This document shows positions 28,605 to 36,872 of a stretch of 64,000 nucleotides of DNA, piece after piece. Both the position numbers and the translations under genes were made by a program. Positions within the stretch are counted from its first letter, which is position 1. Each line of letters opens with the position of its first letter. The stretch is taken from assembly GCF_010994755.1 (NCBI RefSeq), contig NZ_WHSB02000015.1, forward strand, positions 83,363 to 147,362, read 5' to 3'. The stretch is from Shinella lacus (GTDB lineage Bacteria > Pseudomonadota > Alphaproteobacteria > Rhizobiales > Rhizobiaceae). The notes below the pieces were generated by a model. The model was not told where the DNA came from. It did not search any database and was given only the letters and a program-made list of their open reading frames with translations.

Positions 28605-29300
28605 TTGGGGCTTGGGCGGCAACAAGGCTTTCGGCAGCGGCCAGCCGTGCTCGTTGAAGCGGAAGAGCCATTCCTGGCGGGCGAAGACGAAGGCGGTGGC
28701 GACGGCGGTCCAGAGGCCGAGCAGCAGGCCGGCCGCGACGTCGCTCGGATAATGCGCACCGACGATAACGCGGGAGATGCCGATCATCAGCGCGCCGATC
28801 AGGAAGAGCGGCCGCAGCCGCGGCGCCAGCATGGAAAAGGCGCCGAAAAACGAGCCGACGGCCGCCGAATGGCCGGACGGGAAGCTCGCATAGAGATTGT
28901 CATAGGCGAAAGGCGTCAGGCTGTAGGCGCCGAGTTCGGAGAAGAGTTCCGGCCGCGCCCGCCCGACGATCAGCTTGAAGAGATGCACCAGCGCGCTCGT
29001 CGCGCCGATCGTCACGAGGAAATAGAGCGACAGCCGCCGCGCCGTGCGGGCACGACCCGCCAGCGTCTCGTTGCGGCTGACCCGGTGCACGATATAGGCG
29101 AGCATGACGACGAGGCCCGAGCCGTAAATCATCCAGCTGAAGGTGCCGAAATCGGTGATGCGCTCGTTGAAGGTGACGACGCCGCCCGGAAGGCCCTGGG
29201 CGCGCTGGGACAGTGTGGGATCGAAGGGCACGAGGGCCACGACGAGCAGCACGGTGGTGGCGAGGATCCAGAGCGAGGAGGTCGCAAACGATCGGTTCAT
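28602..29300 (-). CDS. PAP2-family membrane phosphatase
   Basis: A 232-residue membrane protein with about six hydrophobic segments and the PAP2 signature in order: KLIVGRARP (motif 1), FPSGHSAAVGS (motif 2) and SRVIVGAHYPSDV (motif 3, catalytic His). The family dephosphorylates lipid phosphates such as undecaprenyl pyrophosphate or phosphatidate on the periplasmic face. An AAAGG lies 6 nt before the chosen ATG; two further ATGs upstream in frame have poorer spacing. It stands alone between convergent neighbours on one side and leuB on the same strand upstream, separated by a terminator. Confidence 0.87.
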   Translation of the reverse strand: MNRSFATSSLWILATTVLLVVALVPFDPTLSQRAQGLPGGVVTFNERITDFGTFSWMIYGSGLVVMLAYIVHRVSRNETLAGRARTARRLSLYFLVTIGATSALVHLFKLIVGRARPELFSELGAYSLTPFAYDNLYASFPSGHSAAVGSFFGAFSMLAPRLRPLFLIGALMIGISRVIVGAHYPSDVAAGLLLGLWTAVATAFVFARQEWLFRFNEHGWPLPKALLPPKPQ

Positions 29301-29370
29301 GGTCATCCTTTGAAAACAGCGTCGCTTCCATGTGTTGGCGGCAGCCGGCATTTCAAGGGAGCGCAAACGA

Positions 29371-29406
29371 AAAAGGCTCCCGGAGCACCTGCGCCGGGAG
29401 CCTTTT
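29371..29406 (-). terminator. Terminator of the leuD-ridA-leuB unit
   Basis: Perfect 13-bp arms AAAAGGCTCCCGG and CCGGGAGCCTTTT lie just after leuB, with T-tracts in both directions. Confidence 0.88.
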
Positions 29407-29423
29407 CAGCGAAGATGGTGGTC

Positions 29424-30533
29424 TCAGGCCGAGAGCTTCTTGAACGCTTCGAGAATAGCGTCGCCCATCTCGGTCGTGCCGACCTGGCGGCTGCCTTCCG
29501 ACATGATGTCGCCGGTGCGCACGCCGCTGTCGAGCACGTCGGCGATCGCCTTTTCGAGGTTGTCGGCTTCCGCGACCATGTTGAAGGAGTAGCGCAGGCA
29601 CATGGCGAAGGAGGCGATCATGGCGATCGGGTTGGCGATGCCCTTGCCGGCAATGTCCGGTGCCGAGCCGTGCACGGGCTCGTAGAGCGCCTTGCGCTGG
29701 CCCTTGGCATCCGGGGCGCCGAGCGAGGCGGACGGCAGCATGCCGAGCGAGCCGGTCAGCATGGCGGCGACGTCGGAGAGCATGTCGCCGAACAGGTTGT
29801 CGGTGACGATGACGTCAAATTGCTTAGGAGCGCGCACGAGCTGCATGCCGCCGGCGTCGGCCAGCATGTGCTCGAGCTGCACGTCGGAATAGGCGCGCTT
29901 GTGCGTCTCGGTCACGACCTGGTTCCACAGCACGCCGGACTTCATGACGTTGCGCTTTTCCATCGAGCAGACGCGGTTGCCGCGCGTGCGGGCGAGTTCG
30001 AAGGCGACGCCGGCGATGCGTTCGATCTCGTAGGTGTCGTAGACCTGCGTGTCGATGCCGCGCTTCTGGCCGTTGCCGAGATCGATGATCTCCTTCGGCT
30101 CACCGAAATAGACGCCGCCGGTGAGTTCGCGCACGATCAGGATGTCGAGGCCCTCGACGAGTTCGGCCTTCAGCGAGGAGGCATTGGCGAGCGCCGGGTA
30201 GCAGATGGCCGGGCGCAGGTTCGCGAAAAGCTTGAGGTCCTTGCGCAGGCGCAGCAGGCCGGCTTCCGGGCGGACTTCGTAAGGAACGTCATCCCACTTG
30301 GGGCCGCCGACGGCGCCGAACAGCACGGCATCCGCCGCAAGCGCCTTCTCCATGTCGCCTTCCGAGATCGCCGCGCCGTGGGCGTCGTAAGCCGAGCCGC
30401 CGACGAGGCCTTCGTCGGTCTCAAAACCGGCGCCGAGTTCGGCGTTCATATAGGCGATGATCTTGCGGACTTCCGCCATGGCTTCCGGGCCGATGCCGTC
30501 GCCGGGCAGGAGAAGGAGGGTACGCGCTGTCAT
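29424..30533 (-). CDS. leuB: 3-isopropylmalate dehydrogenase
   Basis: A 369-residue NAD-dependent decarboxylating dehydrogenase, third step of leucine synthesis. Family marks are [15 protein letters not shown] at the N-terminus, [14 protein letters not shown] for substrate binding, and [28 protein letters not shown] with the Mg-binding aspartates. The length is usual. It lies downstream of leuD and ridA on the same strand, 96 nt after ridA, and ends at a strong terminator. The leuB frame starts at the ATG after AAGGAAAATGCC. Confidence 0.95.
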   Translation of the reverse strand: MTARTLLLLPGDGIGPEAMAEVRKIIAYMNAELGAGFETDEGLVGGSAYDAHGAAISEGDMEKALAADAVLFGAVGGPKWDDVPYEVRPEAGLLRLRKDLKLFANLRPAICYPALANASSLKAELVEGLDILIVRELTGGVYFGEPKEIIDLGNGQKRGIDTQVYDTYEIERIAGVAFELARTRGNRVCSMEKRNVMKSGVLWNQVVTETHKRAYSDVQLEHMLADAGGMQLVRAPKQFDVIVTDNLFGDMLSDVAAMLTGSLGMLPSASLGAPDAKGQRKALYEPVHGSAPDIAGKGIANPIAMIASFAMCLRYSFNMVAEADNLEKAIADVLDSGVRTGDIMSEGSRQVGTTEMGDAILEAFKKLSA

Positions 30534-30629
30534 GGCATTTTCCTTGATGTCATGGAATGGTCGCGCGCTTCTTAGCGCAACTTCCGTTCAAGGAAAATCG
30601 CCGGGACGAAAGATTTTTGCGCGAGCGTT

Positions 30630-31010
30630 TCAGTTTTGCCGGAGCGCCGTCACTTCGATTTCGATCAGCATTTCCGGTCGGATCAGGTCGCAGACGACCA
30701 TGGTCGCGGCGGGGCGGATCCGCCCGAAGGTCTCGCCGAGGATCGGAAAGACCCGGTCGGCGAAGGCGGCGTCGGTCACGTAATAGTGGCAGCGCACGAT
30801 GTCAGCGAAGGAGAAGCCGGCCTCCTCCAGAACCTCGCCGATCGTGGCGAGGCAGCGGCGCGTCTGCTCTTCGACGCTCTCGGGCATGGTCATGGTGGTG
30901 TAGTCGTAGCCGGTCGTGCCGGAAACGAAGCACCAGTCACCCTGCACGACGGCGCGCGAATAGCCGGCCTTCACCTCGAACGGCGAGCCGGACGAGATCA
31001 GCCGGCGCAT
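30630..31010 (-). CDS. RidA-like (YjgF/YER057c/UK114) protein lacking the catalytic arginine
   Basis: A 126-residue trimeric-fold protein of the Rid superfamily. The core FVSGTTGYDY, TRRCLATIGEVLEEAGFSFADIVR and MLIEIEVTAL fit the family. The position of E. coli RidA Arg105, in the PAR motif, is PAAT here (Ala102), so imine/enamine deaminase activity is not expected; this resembles the Rid4-7 groups. It starts 4 nt after leuD and precedes leuB, so it belongs to the leucine operon. Its real function is open. The second Rid protein at 60984 keeps the arginine. Confidence 0.85.
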   Translation of the reverse strand: MRRLISSGSPFEVKAGYSRAVVQGDWCFVSGTTGYDYTTMTMPESVEEQTRRCLATIGEVLEEAGFSFADIVRCHYYVTDAAFADRVFPILGETFGRIRPAATMVVCDLIRPEMLIEIEVTALRQN

Positions 31011-31014
31011 CGGC

Positions 31015-31620
31015 TCAGGCCCAGGGCCGCGAGGAAGCGGTCTGCTTCTCGTAGCTGTCGATCGATGTCGCCTTTTCCAGCGTCAGGCCGATGTCGTCGA
31101 GGCCGTTCAGCAGGCAGTGGCGGCGGAAGGCGTCGATATCGAAGGTGATGCGGCCGCCATCGGGGCCGGTGATTTCCTGGGCTTCCAGGTCGACGGTCAG
31201 GATGGCGTTCGAGCCGCGGCTCGCATCGTCCATGAGCTTGTCGAGGTCGTCCTGGCTGACGACGATCGGCAGAATGCCGTTCTTGAAACAGTTGTTGTAG
31301 AAGATGTCGGCGAAGCTCGTCGAGATGACGCAGCGGATGCCGAAGTCGAGCAGCGCCCACGGCGCGTGTTCGCGCGAGGAGCCGCAGCCGAAATTGTCGC
31401 CGGCGACCAGGATCGTGGCGTTCTGGTAGGCGGGCTTGTTCAGCACGAAGTCTTCGTTGACGCTGCCGTCTTCATGAAAGCGCGCTTCGGCAAAGAGGCC
31501 CTTGCCGAGGCCGGTGCGCTTGATCGTCTTCAGGTAATCCTTGGGAATGATCATGTCCGTGTCGATATTGACAACGGGAAGCGGCGCGGCGACGCCGGTC
31601 AGCTTGACGAACTTTTCCAT
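31015..31620 (-). CDS. leuD: 3-isopropylmalate dehydratase small subunit
   Basis: A 201-residue small subunit that forms the swivelling domain of isopropylmalate isomerase with LeuC, which is not in this window. The signature [25 protein letters not shown] is intact, and the start [31 protein letters not shown] is the family N-terminus, although the frame is open well upstream. A GAGGG lies before the ATG. It leads a leuD-ridA-leuB run. The 155-bp gap before it holds the terminator of the upstream gene and no leader peptide that I could find. Confidence 0.94.
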   Translation of the reverse strand: MEKFVKLTGVAAPLPVVNIDTDMIIPKDYLKTIKRTGLGKGLFAEARFHEDGSVNEDFVLNKPAYQNATILVAGDNFGCGSSREHAPWALLDFGIRCVISTSFADIFYNNCFKNGILPIVVSQDDLDKLMDDASRGSNAILTVDLEAQEITGPDGGRITFDIDAFRRHCLLNGLDDIGLTLEKATSIDSYEKQTASSRPWA

Positions 31621-31729
31621 GGCAAGGACCCTCGGAATACGGTGATGTCGGTTTCGCCAAGCGTTTAGATCAGTTTTCCCGGAATTTGAAGGAGAATCTT
31701 CCGAACCGCCGGGCGACCAGACGCAAAAG

Positions 31730-31750
31730 CCGGGCGCGGTCTGCGCCCGG
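31730..31750 (-). terminator. Terminator after the small membrane protein gene
   Basis: The hairpin CCGGGCGC GGTCT GCGCCCGG with CTTTTGC following on the minus strand. It lies 26 nt past the stop of the 84-residue protein and before leuD. Confidence 0.7.
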
Positions 31751-31775
31751 TGCCTCCTGAAGGAGGGAATGCGGC

Positions 31776-32030
31776 CTAAAGATCGATGATCGTGCCGCGG
31801 CCGTCGTTCCAGATACGCGGTTCGCGCTGGCCGGGGGCGGCGCGATCGTTGCGCGCGCGGGCCGTCGCCCGGACCGGACGGGGCTGGAGCTTGCCTGCGA
31901 GCATGCTGCCGAGCATCAGCACGGCGACGATGCCGGCGATGGCAAGGCCGAGCGAGGCGGCGAACAGGAAGGTCGCGCCGGCAATCAGCATGGTGAGGAC
32001 GGTGAAGACGATGGAGCGTATGCGCTGCAT
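31776..32030 (-). CDS. Small membrane protein of unknown function
   Basis: An 84-residue protein with two hydrophobic helices separated by only a few residues ([20 protein letters not shown] and [17 protein letters not shown]). A basic, hydrophilic tail follows and ends [13 protein letters not shown]. The short loop between the helices and the basic C-terminus suggest a hairpin membrane anchor with a cytoplasmic tail. I recognise no family. A weak purine-rich stretch (AGAAAGGGC) precedes the start, and a terminator follows. It is divergent from the CitE-like lyase gene. Confidence 0.65.
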   Translation of the reverse strand: MQRIRSIVFTVLTMLIAGATFLFAASLGLAIAGIVAVLMLGSMLAGKLQPRPVRATARARNDRAAPGQREPRIWNDGRGTIIDL

Positions 32031-32138
32031 GGGATTTTGCCCTTTCTGTAGAAAAGAATGTGGGGGTCGATTTTGTCCATTGCAAGGCCGAAACCGGTAG
32101 TGCTTGCCGGCTGCGACAAAGCGCGGCAAAAAGGACGG

Positions 32139-33050
32139 ATGAACAGGACACCGCACCACCATCCGCTCGCTCTCCGCCGCTCGGTGCTGAGCGTTCCCGC
32201 TATAAACACTCGGGCGCTCGCCAAGTCCGCGACGCTCGACTGCGACACGATCATCTTCGACCTCGAGGATTCCGTGCTGCCGGAGAAGAAGGCGGAGGCG
32301 CGGGCGGCCCTCGTCGCCCATTTCCAGGGCCTCGACCGCTCGGGCGCTCACGAATATGTCATCCGGATCAACCCGCTCGACGGACCGGACGGCGCGCTCG
32401 ACCTCGAAGCGGTGCTGGACTGCATGCCGGACGCTTTGCTGCTGTCGAAGGTCTCGGCGCCGCAGGACGTGCTCACCGTCGCCGACTGGCTTTCCGAAGC
32501 GGGCGCCGACGAGGGGCCGCGGCTTTGGGCGATGGTCGAGACGGCCGCCGGCCTGCTCAACCTTGCGGAAATCGCCGAGACGGGCCGCACCCATGGCGGC
32601 CGGCTCGACTGCTTCGTCGTCGGCCTCAACGACCTGCGCAAGGAAACCGGCATCGCCGATATTCCCGGTCGCCCCTTCCTCGTGCCGCTGCTGCTTCAGG
32701 TGGTCGTGGCGGCGCGCGCCTCGGGGCTCGATGTCATTGACGCCGTCTTCAACGATTTTTCCGATACGGATGGCCTCGAGGCGGAATCCCGGCAGGGCCG
32801 CCAGATGGGCTTCGACGGCAAGATGCTGATCCACCCGGCCCAGATCGCCATCGCCAACGAGGCTTTTGGCGTGACGGAGGCCGAAGCCGCCGAGGCGCTG
32901 GCCATCGTCGCGGCCTTCGACGCGCCGGAAAATGCCGGCAAGGCCGTCGTCGAGCTTGCCGGCCGCATGGTCGAGAAGCTCCACGCCGAACAGGCCGGGC
33001 GCGTGCTCGCCAAGGCCGACCTGATCAACGAGAGAAAGAAGAAAGCATGA
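32139..33050 (+). CDS. HpcH/HpaI aldolase / CitE-like CoA-ester lyase
   Basis: A 303-residue TIM-barrel lyase. [43 protein letters not shown] is the CitE/malyl-CoA lyase start with the Mg-binding acidic pair. [17 protein letters not shown] and [20 protein letters not shown] are the other conserved blocks. The family cleaves C-C bonds in (S)-malyl-CoA, citramalyl-CoA or similar esters; which one cannot be read here. AAGGA precedes the ATG. Its stop overlaps the DUF1737 start by four bases, so the two are translated together. Confidence 0.83.
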   Translation: MNRTPHHHPLALRRSVLSVPAINTRALAKSATLDCDTIIFDLEDSVLPEKKAEARAALVAHFQGLDRSGAHEYVIRINPLDGPDGALDLEAVLDCMPDALLLSKVSAPQDVLTVADWLSEAGADEGPRLWAMVETAAGLLNLAEIAETGRTHGGRLDCFVVGLNDLRKETGIADIPGRPFLVPLLLQVVVAARASGLDVIDAVFNDFSDTDGLEAESRQGRQMGFDGKMLIHPAQIAIANEAFGVTEAEAAEALAIVAAFDAPENAGKAVVELAGRMVEKLHAEQAGRVLAKADLINERKKKA

Positions 33051-33253
33051 AAGTCTACCGCTTCCTGACCGGTCCCGACGACGCCGCGTTCTGCCACAAG
33101 GTGACGCTGGCGCTGAACAAGGGCTGGGACCTGCACGGCTCGCCGACCTATGCCTACAATGCCGAAACGAAGCTGATGCAGTGCGGCCAGGCGGTGGTGA
33201 AGGACGTGCCGGGCAAGGAATATACGCCGGACATCAAGCTTTCCGAGCAATAA
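33047..33253 (+). CDS. DUF1737 small protein
   Basis: A 68-residue protein matching DUF1737 over its whole length ([44 protein letters not shown]). No membrane segment and no known function. It starts inside the stop of the CitE-like gene (ATGA), which suggests a fixed partnership with that enzyme. A palindromic repeat follows. Confidence 0.8.
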   Translation: MKVYRFLTGPDDAAFCHKVTLALNKGWDLHGSPTYAYNAETKLMQCGQAVVKDVPGKEYTPDIKLSEQ

Positions 33254-33287
33254 GCGCGAAACAAAACGCGGCGCCGCCACTCCCCAC

Positions 33288-33380
33288 CTCTCCTCCGTCA
33301 TGGTCGGGCTTGACCCGACCATCCATGGCCAGGGTGCCGCGTGGATCCTCGGGTCAAGCCCGAGGATGACGTCGTGGGTG
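33288..33380. repeat. Paired palindromic intergenic repeat, copy 4
   Basis: GGTCGGGCTTGACCCGACC, then CCTCGGGTCAAGCCCGAGG, with the flanks CTCCTCCGTCAT and ATGACGTCGTGG. It lies between the convergent DUF1737 and metallopeptidase genes, as the other three copies lie in convergent gaps. Confidence 0.85.
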
Positions 33381-33411
33381 GGGCGCCGTCGGTCGCTAAA
33401 CGTCGTCAGCC

Positions 33412-33846
33412 TCAGCCCGCCGCGATCTCGGCGCTGGCCTCGATGCGTTCCATGTCGTCGTCCGACAGGCCGAAATGGTGACCGATCTCGTGGATCAGGA
33501 CGTGGGTGATGATGTCGCCGAGCGTTTCCTCGTTCTCCGCCCAGTAGTCGAGGATCGGGCGGCGGTAGAGGGTGATGCGGTTCGGCATTTCACCGGTCTC
33601 GACCGTGAAGCGTTCGCTGATGCCGCGGCCCTCGAACAGGCCGAGCAGGTCGAAGGGCGTTTCGAGCGCCATGTCCTCGAAGACGTCGTCGCTCGGGAAT
33701 TCGGCGATCTCGATGATGAGATTGCCGGTCAGCGCACGGAACTCTTCCGGCAGGTGCCCATAGGCTTCGAGCGCCAGCGATTCGAACGCGCTGATCGTCG
33801 GGGCGTGGCGCGTCCGCCAATCATCGGTCTGGTCTATGCGGGCCAT
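33412..33846 (-). CDS. Small zinc metallopeptidase (zincin) family protein
   Basis: A 144-residue soluble protein with the zinc site HEIGHHFGLSDDDME near the C-terminus, an HExxH with a third ligand within the following ten residues, as in the minimal zincins of Gram-negative bacteria. Upstream, IGEMPNRITLYRRPIL-like sequence (GEMPNRITLYRRPILDYW) is the family core. No signal peptide, so it is cytoplasmic. The substrate is unknown. GGAGA precedes the chosen ATG; an in-frame ATG seven codons upstream has no ribosome-binding site. Confidence 0.85.
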   Translation of the reverse strand: MARIDQTDDWRTRHAPTISAFESLALEAYGHLPEEFRALTGNLIIEIAEFPSDDVFEDMALETPFDLLGLFEGRGISERFTVETGEMPNRITLYRRPILDYWAENEETLGDIITHVLIHEIGHHFGLSDDDMERIEASAEIAAG

Positions 33847-34109
33847 GGGCTCTCCTTTGCCCGTCATATAGACGATTTCCAGCGTTTTTCGAGGGTCGAA
33901 TTTGCATGCCCCGCCTGCATCCTATGCGTAAATGGGGCGGTTCGCGCGACGATTCGACGTTTGGGCCGGCAGGGGACGGAATCGGAGGCTTTCGGGAAAA
34001 TCTGGGTCGAAAGCGAGTTTTGCAATAAAATGTGATCGGTCAGTTTGCCGCACCGTTCGAAGTCTTTTTGACATGTCACTGAACTGTAACCCTCTGAAAA
34101 GACGATATT
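33847..34109. other. Intergenic region before the bfd promoter
   Basis: An AT-richer gap between the metallopeptidase gene and bfd. A TTGACA lies at 34068-34073 with no well-placed -10 partner. I see no gene or stable RNA in it. Confidence 0.5.
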
Positions 34110-34136
34110 TATAATCAAGTTTAGAATGACTCTAAA
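34110..34136 (+). promoter_or_regulatory. bfd-bfr promoter -10 with overlapping Irr-type iron box
   Basis: A perfect TATAAT at 34110-34115, followed at 34120-34136 by TTTAGAATGACTCTAAA, an inverted repeat (TTTAGA / TCTAAA). It matches the iron control element bound by Irr in rhizobia. Its position over the predicted RNA start fits repression of iron storage under low iron. A second possible promoter, TTGACA-17-CTTAAT, is at 34169-34197. Confidence 0.7.
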
Positions 34137-34237
34137 TTCATGAGTCAGCAAGGCTGACCTGTTCATTCTTGACAGCAAAGGTCGTCTTTTGCTTAATGCC
34201 GGAAACTCAGTGCTTTGCGTATGACAGGCAAGACGAA

Positions 34238-34549
34238 ATGCTGGTTTGCAGCTGCAACTTCATAACCGATAGTGAAATTGTCGACGTGATCAACGAGCTC
34301 CTTGATGAGGACTGTTGGCAGCTCATCGTGCCTGCAAAAGTCTATCACGCGATGCAGAAGCGGGGCCGCTGTTGCGGCTGTTTCCCCAACGTCGTCGACA
34401 TCATCATTCGCACAACCGAGCAGTACCACGCCGGCCGCCACTCGACGGACGACGAGATATTTGATTTCATGATCCGCCTCAAACAATTCCATGAAGAAAA
34501 CAGGAGAGCGGACCTTGAAAGGCGACAAAAAAGTCATCGAGCAGCTTAA
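34238..34549 (+). CDS. bfd: Bacterioferritin-associated ferredoxin
   Basis: A 103-residue [2Fe-2S] protein. The cluster cysteines are in MLVCSCNF (Cys4, Cys6) and KRGRCCGCF (the C-x2-C pair), the BFD-domain pattern. In the family, Bfd reduces the ferric core of bacterioferritin so that iron can be released. The C-terminal basic tail ([15 protein letters not shown]) is longer than in enterobacterial Bfd. It overlaps bfr by 35 nt and shares its promoter. The unusual point is that a release protein and the store it drains are made from one transcript. Confidence 0.9.
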   Translation: MLVCSCNFITDSEIVDVINELLDEDCWQLIVPAKVYHAMQKRGRCCGCFPNVVDIIIRTTEQYHAGRHSTDDEIFDFMIRLKQFHEENRRADLERRQKSHRAA

Positions 34550-35000
34550 CGAAGCGCTCTATCTCGAGCTGGGTGCTGTCAACCAGTACTGGCTCCACTA
34601 CCGCCTTCTGGAGGACTGGGGTTACACGCTTCTCGCCAAGAAGGAGCGTGCCGAGTCGATCGAAGAGATGCAGCATGCCGACAAGCTCGTCGCCCGCATC
34701 ATCTTCCTCGAAGGCCACCCCAACCTCCAGACCGTCGCACCGCTTCGCATTGGCCAGAACGTCAAGGAAGTGCTGGAAGCCGACCTCGCCGGCGAATACG
34801 ACGCCCGCAAGGCCTACAAGAAGTCGCGCGACATCTGTCATGACGCCGGTGACTACGTCACCATGAAGCTCTTCGAAGAGCTGCTGATCGACGAGGAAGG
34901 CCATATCGACTTCCTCGAAACCCAGATCGACCTTCTGAAGAAGCTCGGCGAGGAAAAATACGGCCAGCTCAACGCCGCACCGGCAAACGAAGCCGAATAA
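34515..35000 (+). CDS. bfr: Bacterioferritin
   Basis: With the TTG start at this position the protein is 161 residues, the usual length, and the ferroxidase ligands fall on their standard numbers: Glu18, Glu51 and His54. The haem ligand is Met52. AGGAGA lies 7 nt before the TTG. An upstream in-frame ATG at 34491 would add eight residues and lacks a ribosome-binding site. It forms a 24-subunit cage that oxidises and stores iron. It is translated from inside the bfd coding region, which probably keeps the two in a fixed ratio. Confidence 0.94.
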   Translation: MKGDKKVIEQLNEALYLELGAVNQYWLHYRLLEDWGYTLLAKKERAESIEEMQHADKLVARIIFLEGHPNLQTVAPLRIGQNVKEVLEADLAGEYDARKAYKKSRDICHDAGDYVTMKLFEELLIDEEGHIDFLETQIDLLKKLGEEKYGQLNAAPANEAE

Positions 35001-35027
35001 GCGCGCATCCGCGCCATCCGAAATGGA

Positions 35028-35055
35028 AAATCCCCGGCTTTGCCGGGGATTTTTG
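35028..35055 (+). terminator. Terminator of bfd-bfr
   Basis: AAATCCCCGGC TTT GCCGGGGATTT followed by TTGTTTG. It also lies directly past the end of the convergent rppH gene. Confidence 0.88.
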
Positions 35056-35059
35056 TTTG

Positions 35060-35587
35060 TCAGGGCGCCAGGTGCGCGAAGGCGGCGACGACCTCTTCGT
35101 AGACCTTGCGCTTGAAGGGTACGATGAGCCCCGGCAGGTCGTGCATCGCCTTCCATTCCCAGGCGTCGAATTCCGGCTCGTGGCCACCCGGCGGTGGGTT
35201 GATGGCGATCTCGCTTTCGTCGCCCTCGAAGCGGAAGGCGTACCAGCGCTGCGTCTGGCCGCGATATTTGCCCTTGAGGCCTATGCCGATCAGCTGGGCC
35301 GGCAGGTCGTAGTTGATCCAGCGCCCGGCGTCGGCGAGGAGCGAGACGCTCTTCATACCGGTTTCCTCGTAAAGCTCGCGATGGGCGGCGGCCAGCGGGT
35401 CCTCGTCCTTGTCGATGCCGCCCTGCGGCATCTGCCAGAGCTGCGGCGAACCGTCATATTCGGAATTGCCGACGGGAATCCGCCGGCCGGCCCAGACCTT
35501 GTTGTCCGCGTTCAGCACCATGATGCCGACACAGGGGCGGTAGGGCAGGTCCTCGGCCCGAACCACCTTGTCCTTATCCTTGCCCAT
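35060..35587 (-). CDS. rppH: RNA pyrophosphohydrolase (Nudix)
   Basis: A 175-residue Nudix hydrolase that removes pyrophosphate from mRNA 5' ends and starts decay. The N-terminal block [23 protein letters not shown] is RppH-specific. The Nudix box [22 protein letters not shown] has the Mg-binding REL-EE residues. The gene lies 9 nt after the YibQ-like gene on the same strand and is the last gene of the ctpA unit. Confidence 0.92.
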   Translation of the reverse strand: MGKDKDKVVRAEDLPYRPCVGIMVLNADNKVWAGRRIPVGNSEYDGSPQLWQMPQGGIDKDEDPLAAAHRELYEETGMKSVSLLADAGRWINYDLPAQLIGIGLKGKYRGQTQRWYAFRFEGDESEIAINPPPGGHEPEFDAWEWKAMHDLPGLIVPFKRKVYEEVVAAFAHLAP

Positions 35588-35596
35588 CGAAAATTC

Positions 35597-36799
35597 CTAT
35601 TTTTTGGCGGGAACGGCTGCAAGCGACGCGACGCCGACGATCTCGATGCCGCGGCCCTGCGCTTCCTCGCACCATTCGCGGATCGCGTCCACACTTTCAT
35701 CGAAGGCCGAGGCCATGCCGATCGCCGTGCCGTTGCGTCGCGCGATGCGCTCCAGCTCGTCAAGTTTCTTCAGCACCGCATCGCGCGAAAGGTCGGCGTC
35801 GAGCTGGAGGTCGGCGAAGGCATGCGGCGCCTCGACGGCGCCGGCGATGGTTCCCGACAGCGACTGCGCCGAGCTGCCGTCGTCGAGGAAGAGCAGGCCA
35901 CGGCTGGACACATCGCGGATTACCGGCTCCAGCGCATCGGCGTCGGAAAGGAAGCGGCCGCCCATGAAATTGACGATGCCGGTATAGTTGGTGATCTGCG
36001 CCATGGCGCGGTGCAGTTCGGCAAGGTTTTCGGTTTCGCCGAGATCGGTGCGCAGCGTGTAGAGGCCGGGGTCGTTCTGCGGATAGTCGAAGGGTTCCAG
36101 TGGCATCTGCAGCAGGATTTCGTGGCCGTTGCGGCGCGCCTCCTGCATCCAGCGCGGCAGGCTGTTGCCGCTCGCGGCAAAGGCCAGCGTCACCTCGCCG
36201 GGCAGCTCGCGGATCGCGCGCTGCGTGCCCGTCTGGCTGAGGCCGAGCCCGCCGACGACGATGGCGATGCGCGTGCCGCGCGCGCCAGACCATGGCCGGG
36301 CGTATTGGTCCATCGGCCGCGTGCCGTCGAGGCCGATGATCGGGATCTTGCCGTCGGAGGTCTCTTCCAGCAGGTCTTCGTTCGGGAAGGCGGCGGAGCG
36401 CGCATCCTGGCCGATGCGGTTGGCCTCGATGATGAGCGGGCCGGTGCCGTCGCGCGCGCCCGGCGTGTATTTGCGCACGACATTGCCGTCGTCGGTCAGC
36501 GCCTCCTCGACGCGCACGCCGGAAAGGCCGGTCGTCCGGCGCACGCCGTCCTTCGCTTCAGCCGTCTTCTGATCGGGTTTGGTGTCGGTCGTCGTGTCGG
36601 AGGAGGCTTCTTCTGTGGGCACCGTGAGCGGCGCGGTGCGCAGGCCGGTCGGCGCGAGTGCGGTCCAGCCGGAAAAGCCGAGCATGCCGGCGATCGCTAC
36701 GGCAAACACGACATTGCCGGCGGAGAACCGAGACGGTCCTGCCGGTCCTGGCCTTGCCTTGCGGTCCTGGCCGAGAGGTGCGTGAATGTCTGTGCCCAA
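35597..36799 (-). CDS. Divergent polysaccharide deacetylase family protein (YibQ-like)
   Basis: A 400-residue protein with one N-terminal membrane anchor (NVVFAVAIAGMLGFSGWTAL), a Ser/Thr/Asp-rich linker, and a periplasmic deacetylase-like TIM barrel from about residue 175 (TRIAIVVGGLGLSQTGTQRAIRELPGEVTLAF). The family's usual zinc residues are only partly conserved, so activity is uncertain. It sits between ctpA and rppH, as in related genomes. That suggests a role in envelope or peptidoglycan maintenance together with CtpA and EnvC; this is inference from context. Confidence 0.83.
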   Translation of the reverse strand: MGTDIHAPLGQDRKARPGPAGPSRFSAGNVVFAVAIAGMLGFSGWTALAPTGLRTAPLTVPTEEASSDTTTDTKPDQKTAEAKDGVRRTTGLSGVRVEEALTDDGNVVRKYTPGARDGTGPLIIEANRIGQDARSAAFPNEDLLEETSDGKIPIIGLDGTRPMDQYARPWSGARGTRIAIVVGGLGLSQTGTQRAIRELPGEVTLAFAASGNSLPRWMQEARRNGHEILLQMPLEPFDYPQNDPGLYTLRTDLGETENLAELHRAMAQITNYTGIVNFMGGRFLSDADALEPVIRDVSSRGLLFLDDGSSAQSLSGTIAGAVEAPHAFADLQLDADLSRDAVLKKLDELERIARRNGTAIGMASAFDESVDAIREWCEEAQGRGIEIVGVASLAAVPAKK

Positions 36800-36872
36800 G
36801 GTCAGTCCGTGCTGGCCGGAAGGTGCAAGAAGAAATCCTGGCCCGTGCGGTGACGGGCCAGGAGCAAGCGGC

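Noticed and set aside
31621..31775. Leucine-rich attenuator peptide before leuD
   Set aside because: No short frame with Leu codons and a ribosome-binding site was found; the hairpin there is explained as the terminator of the upstream gene.
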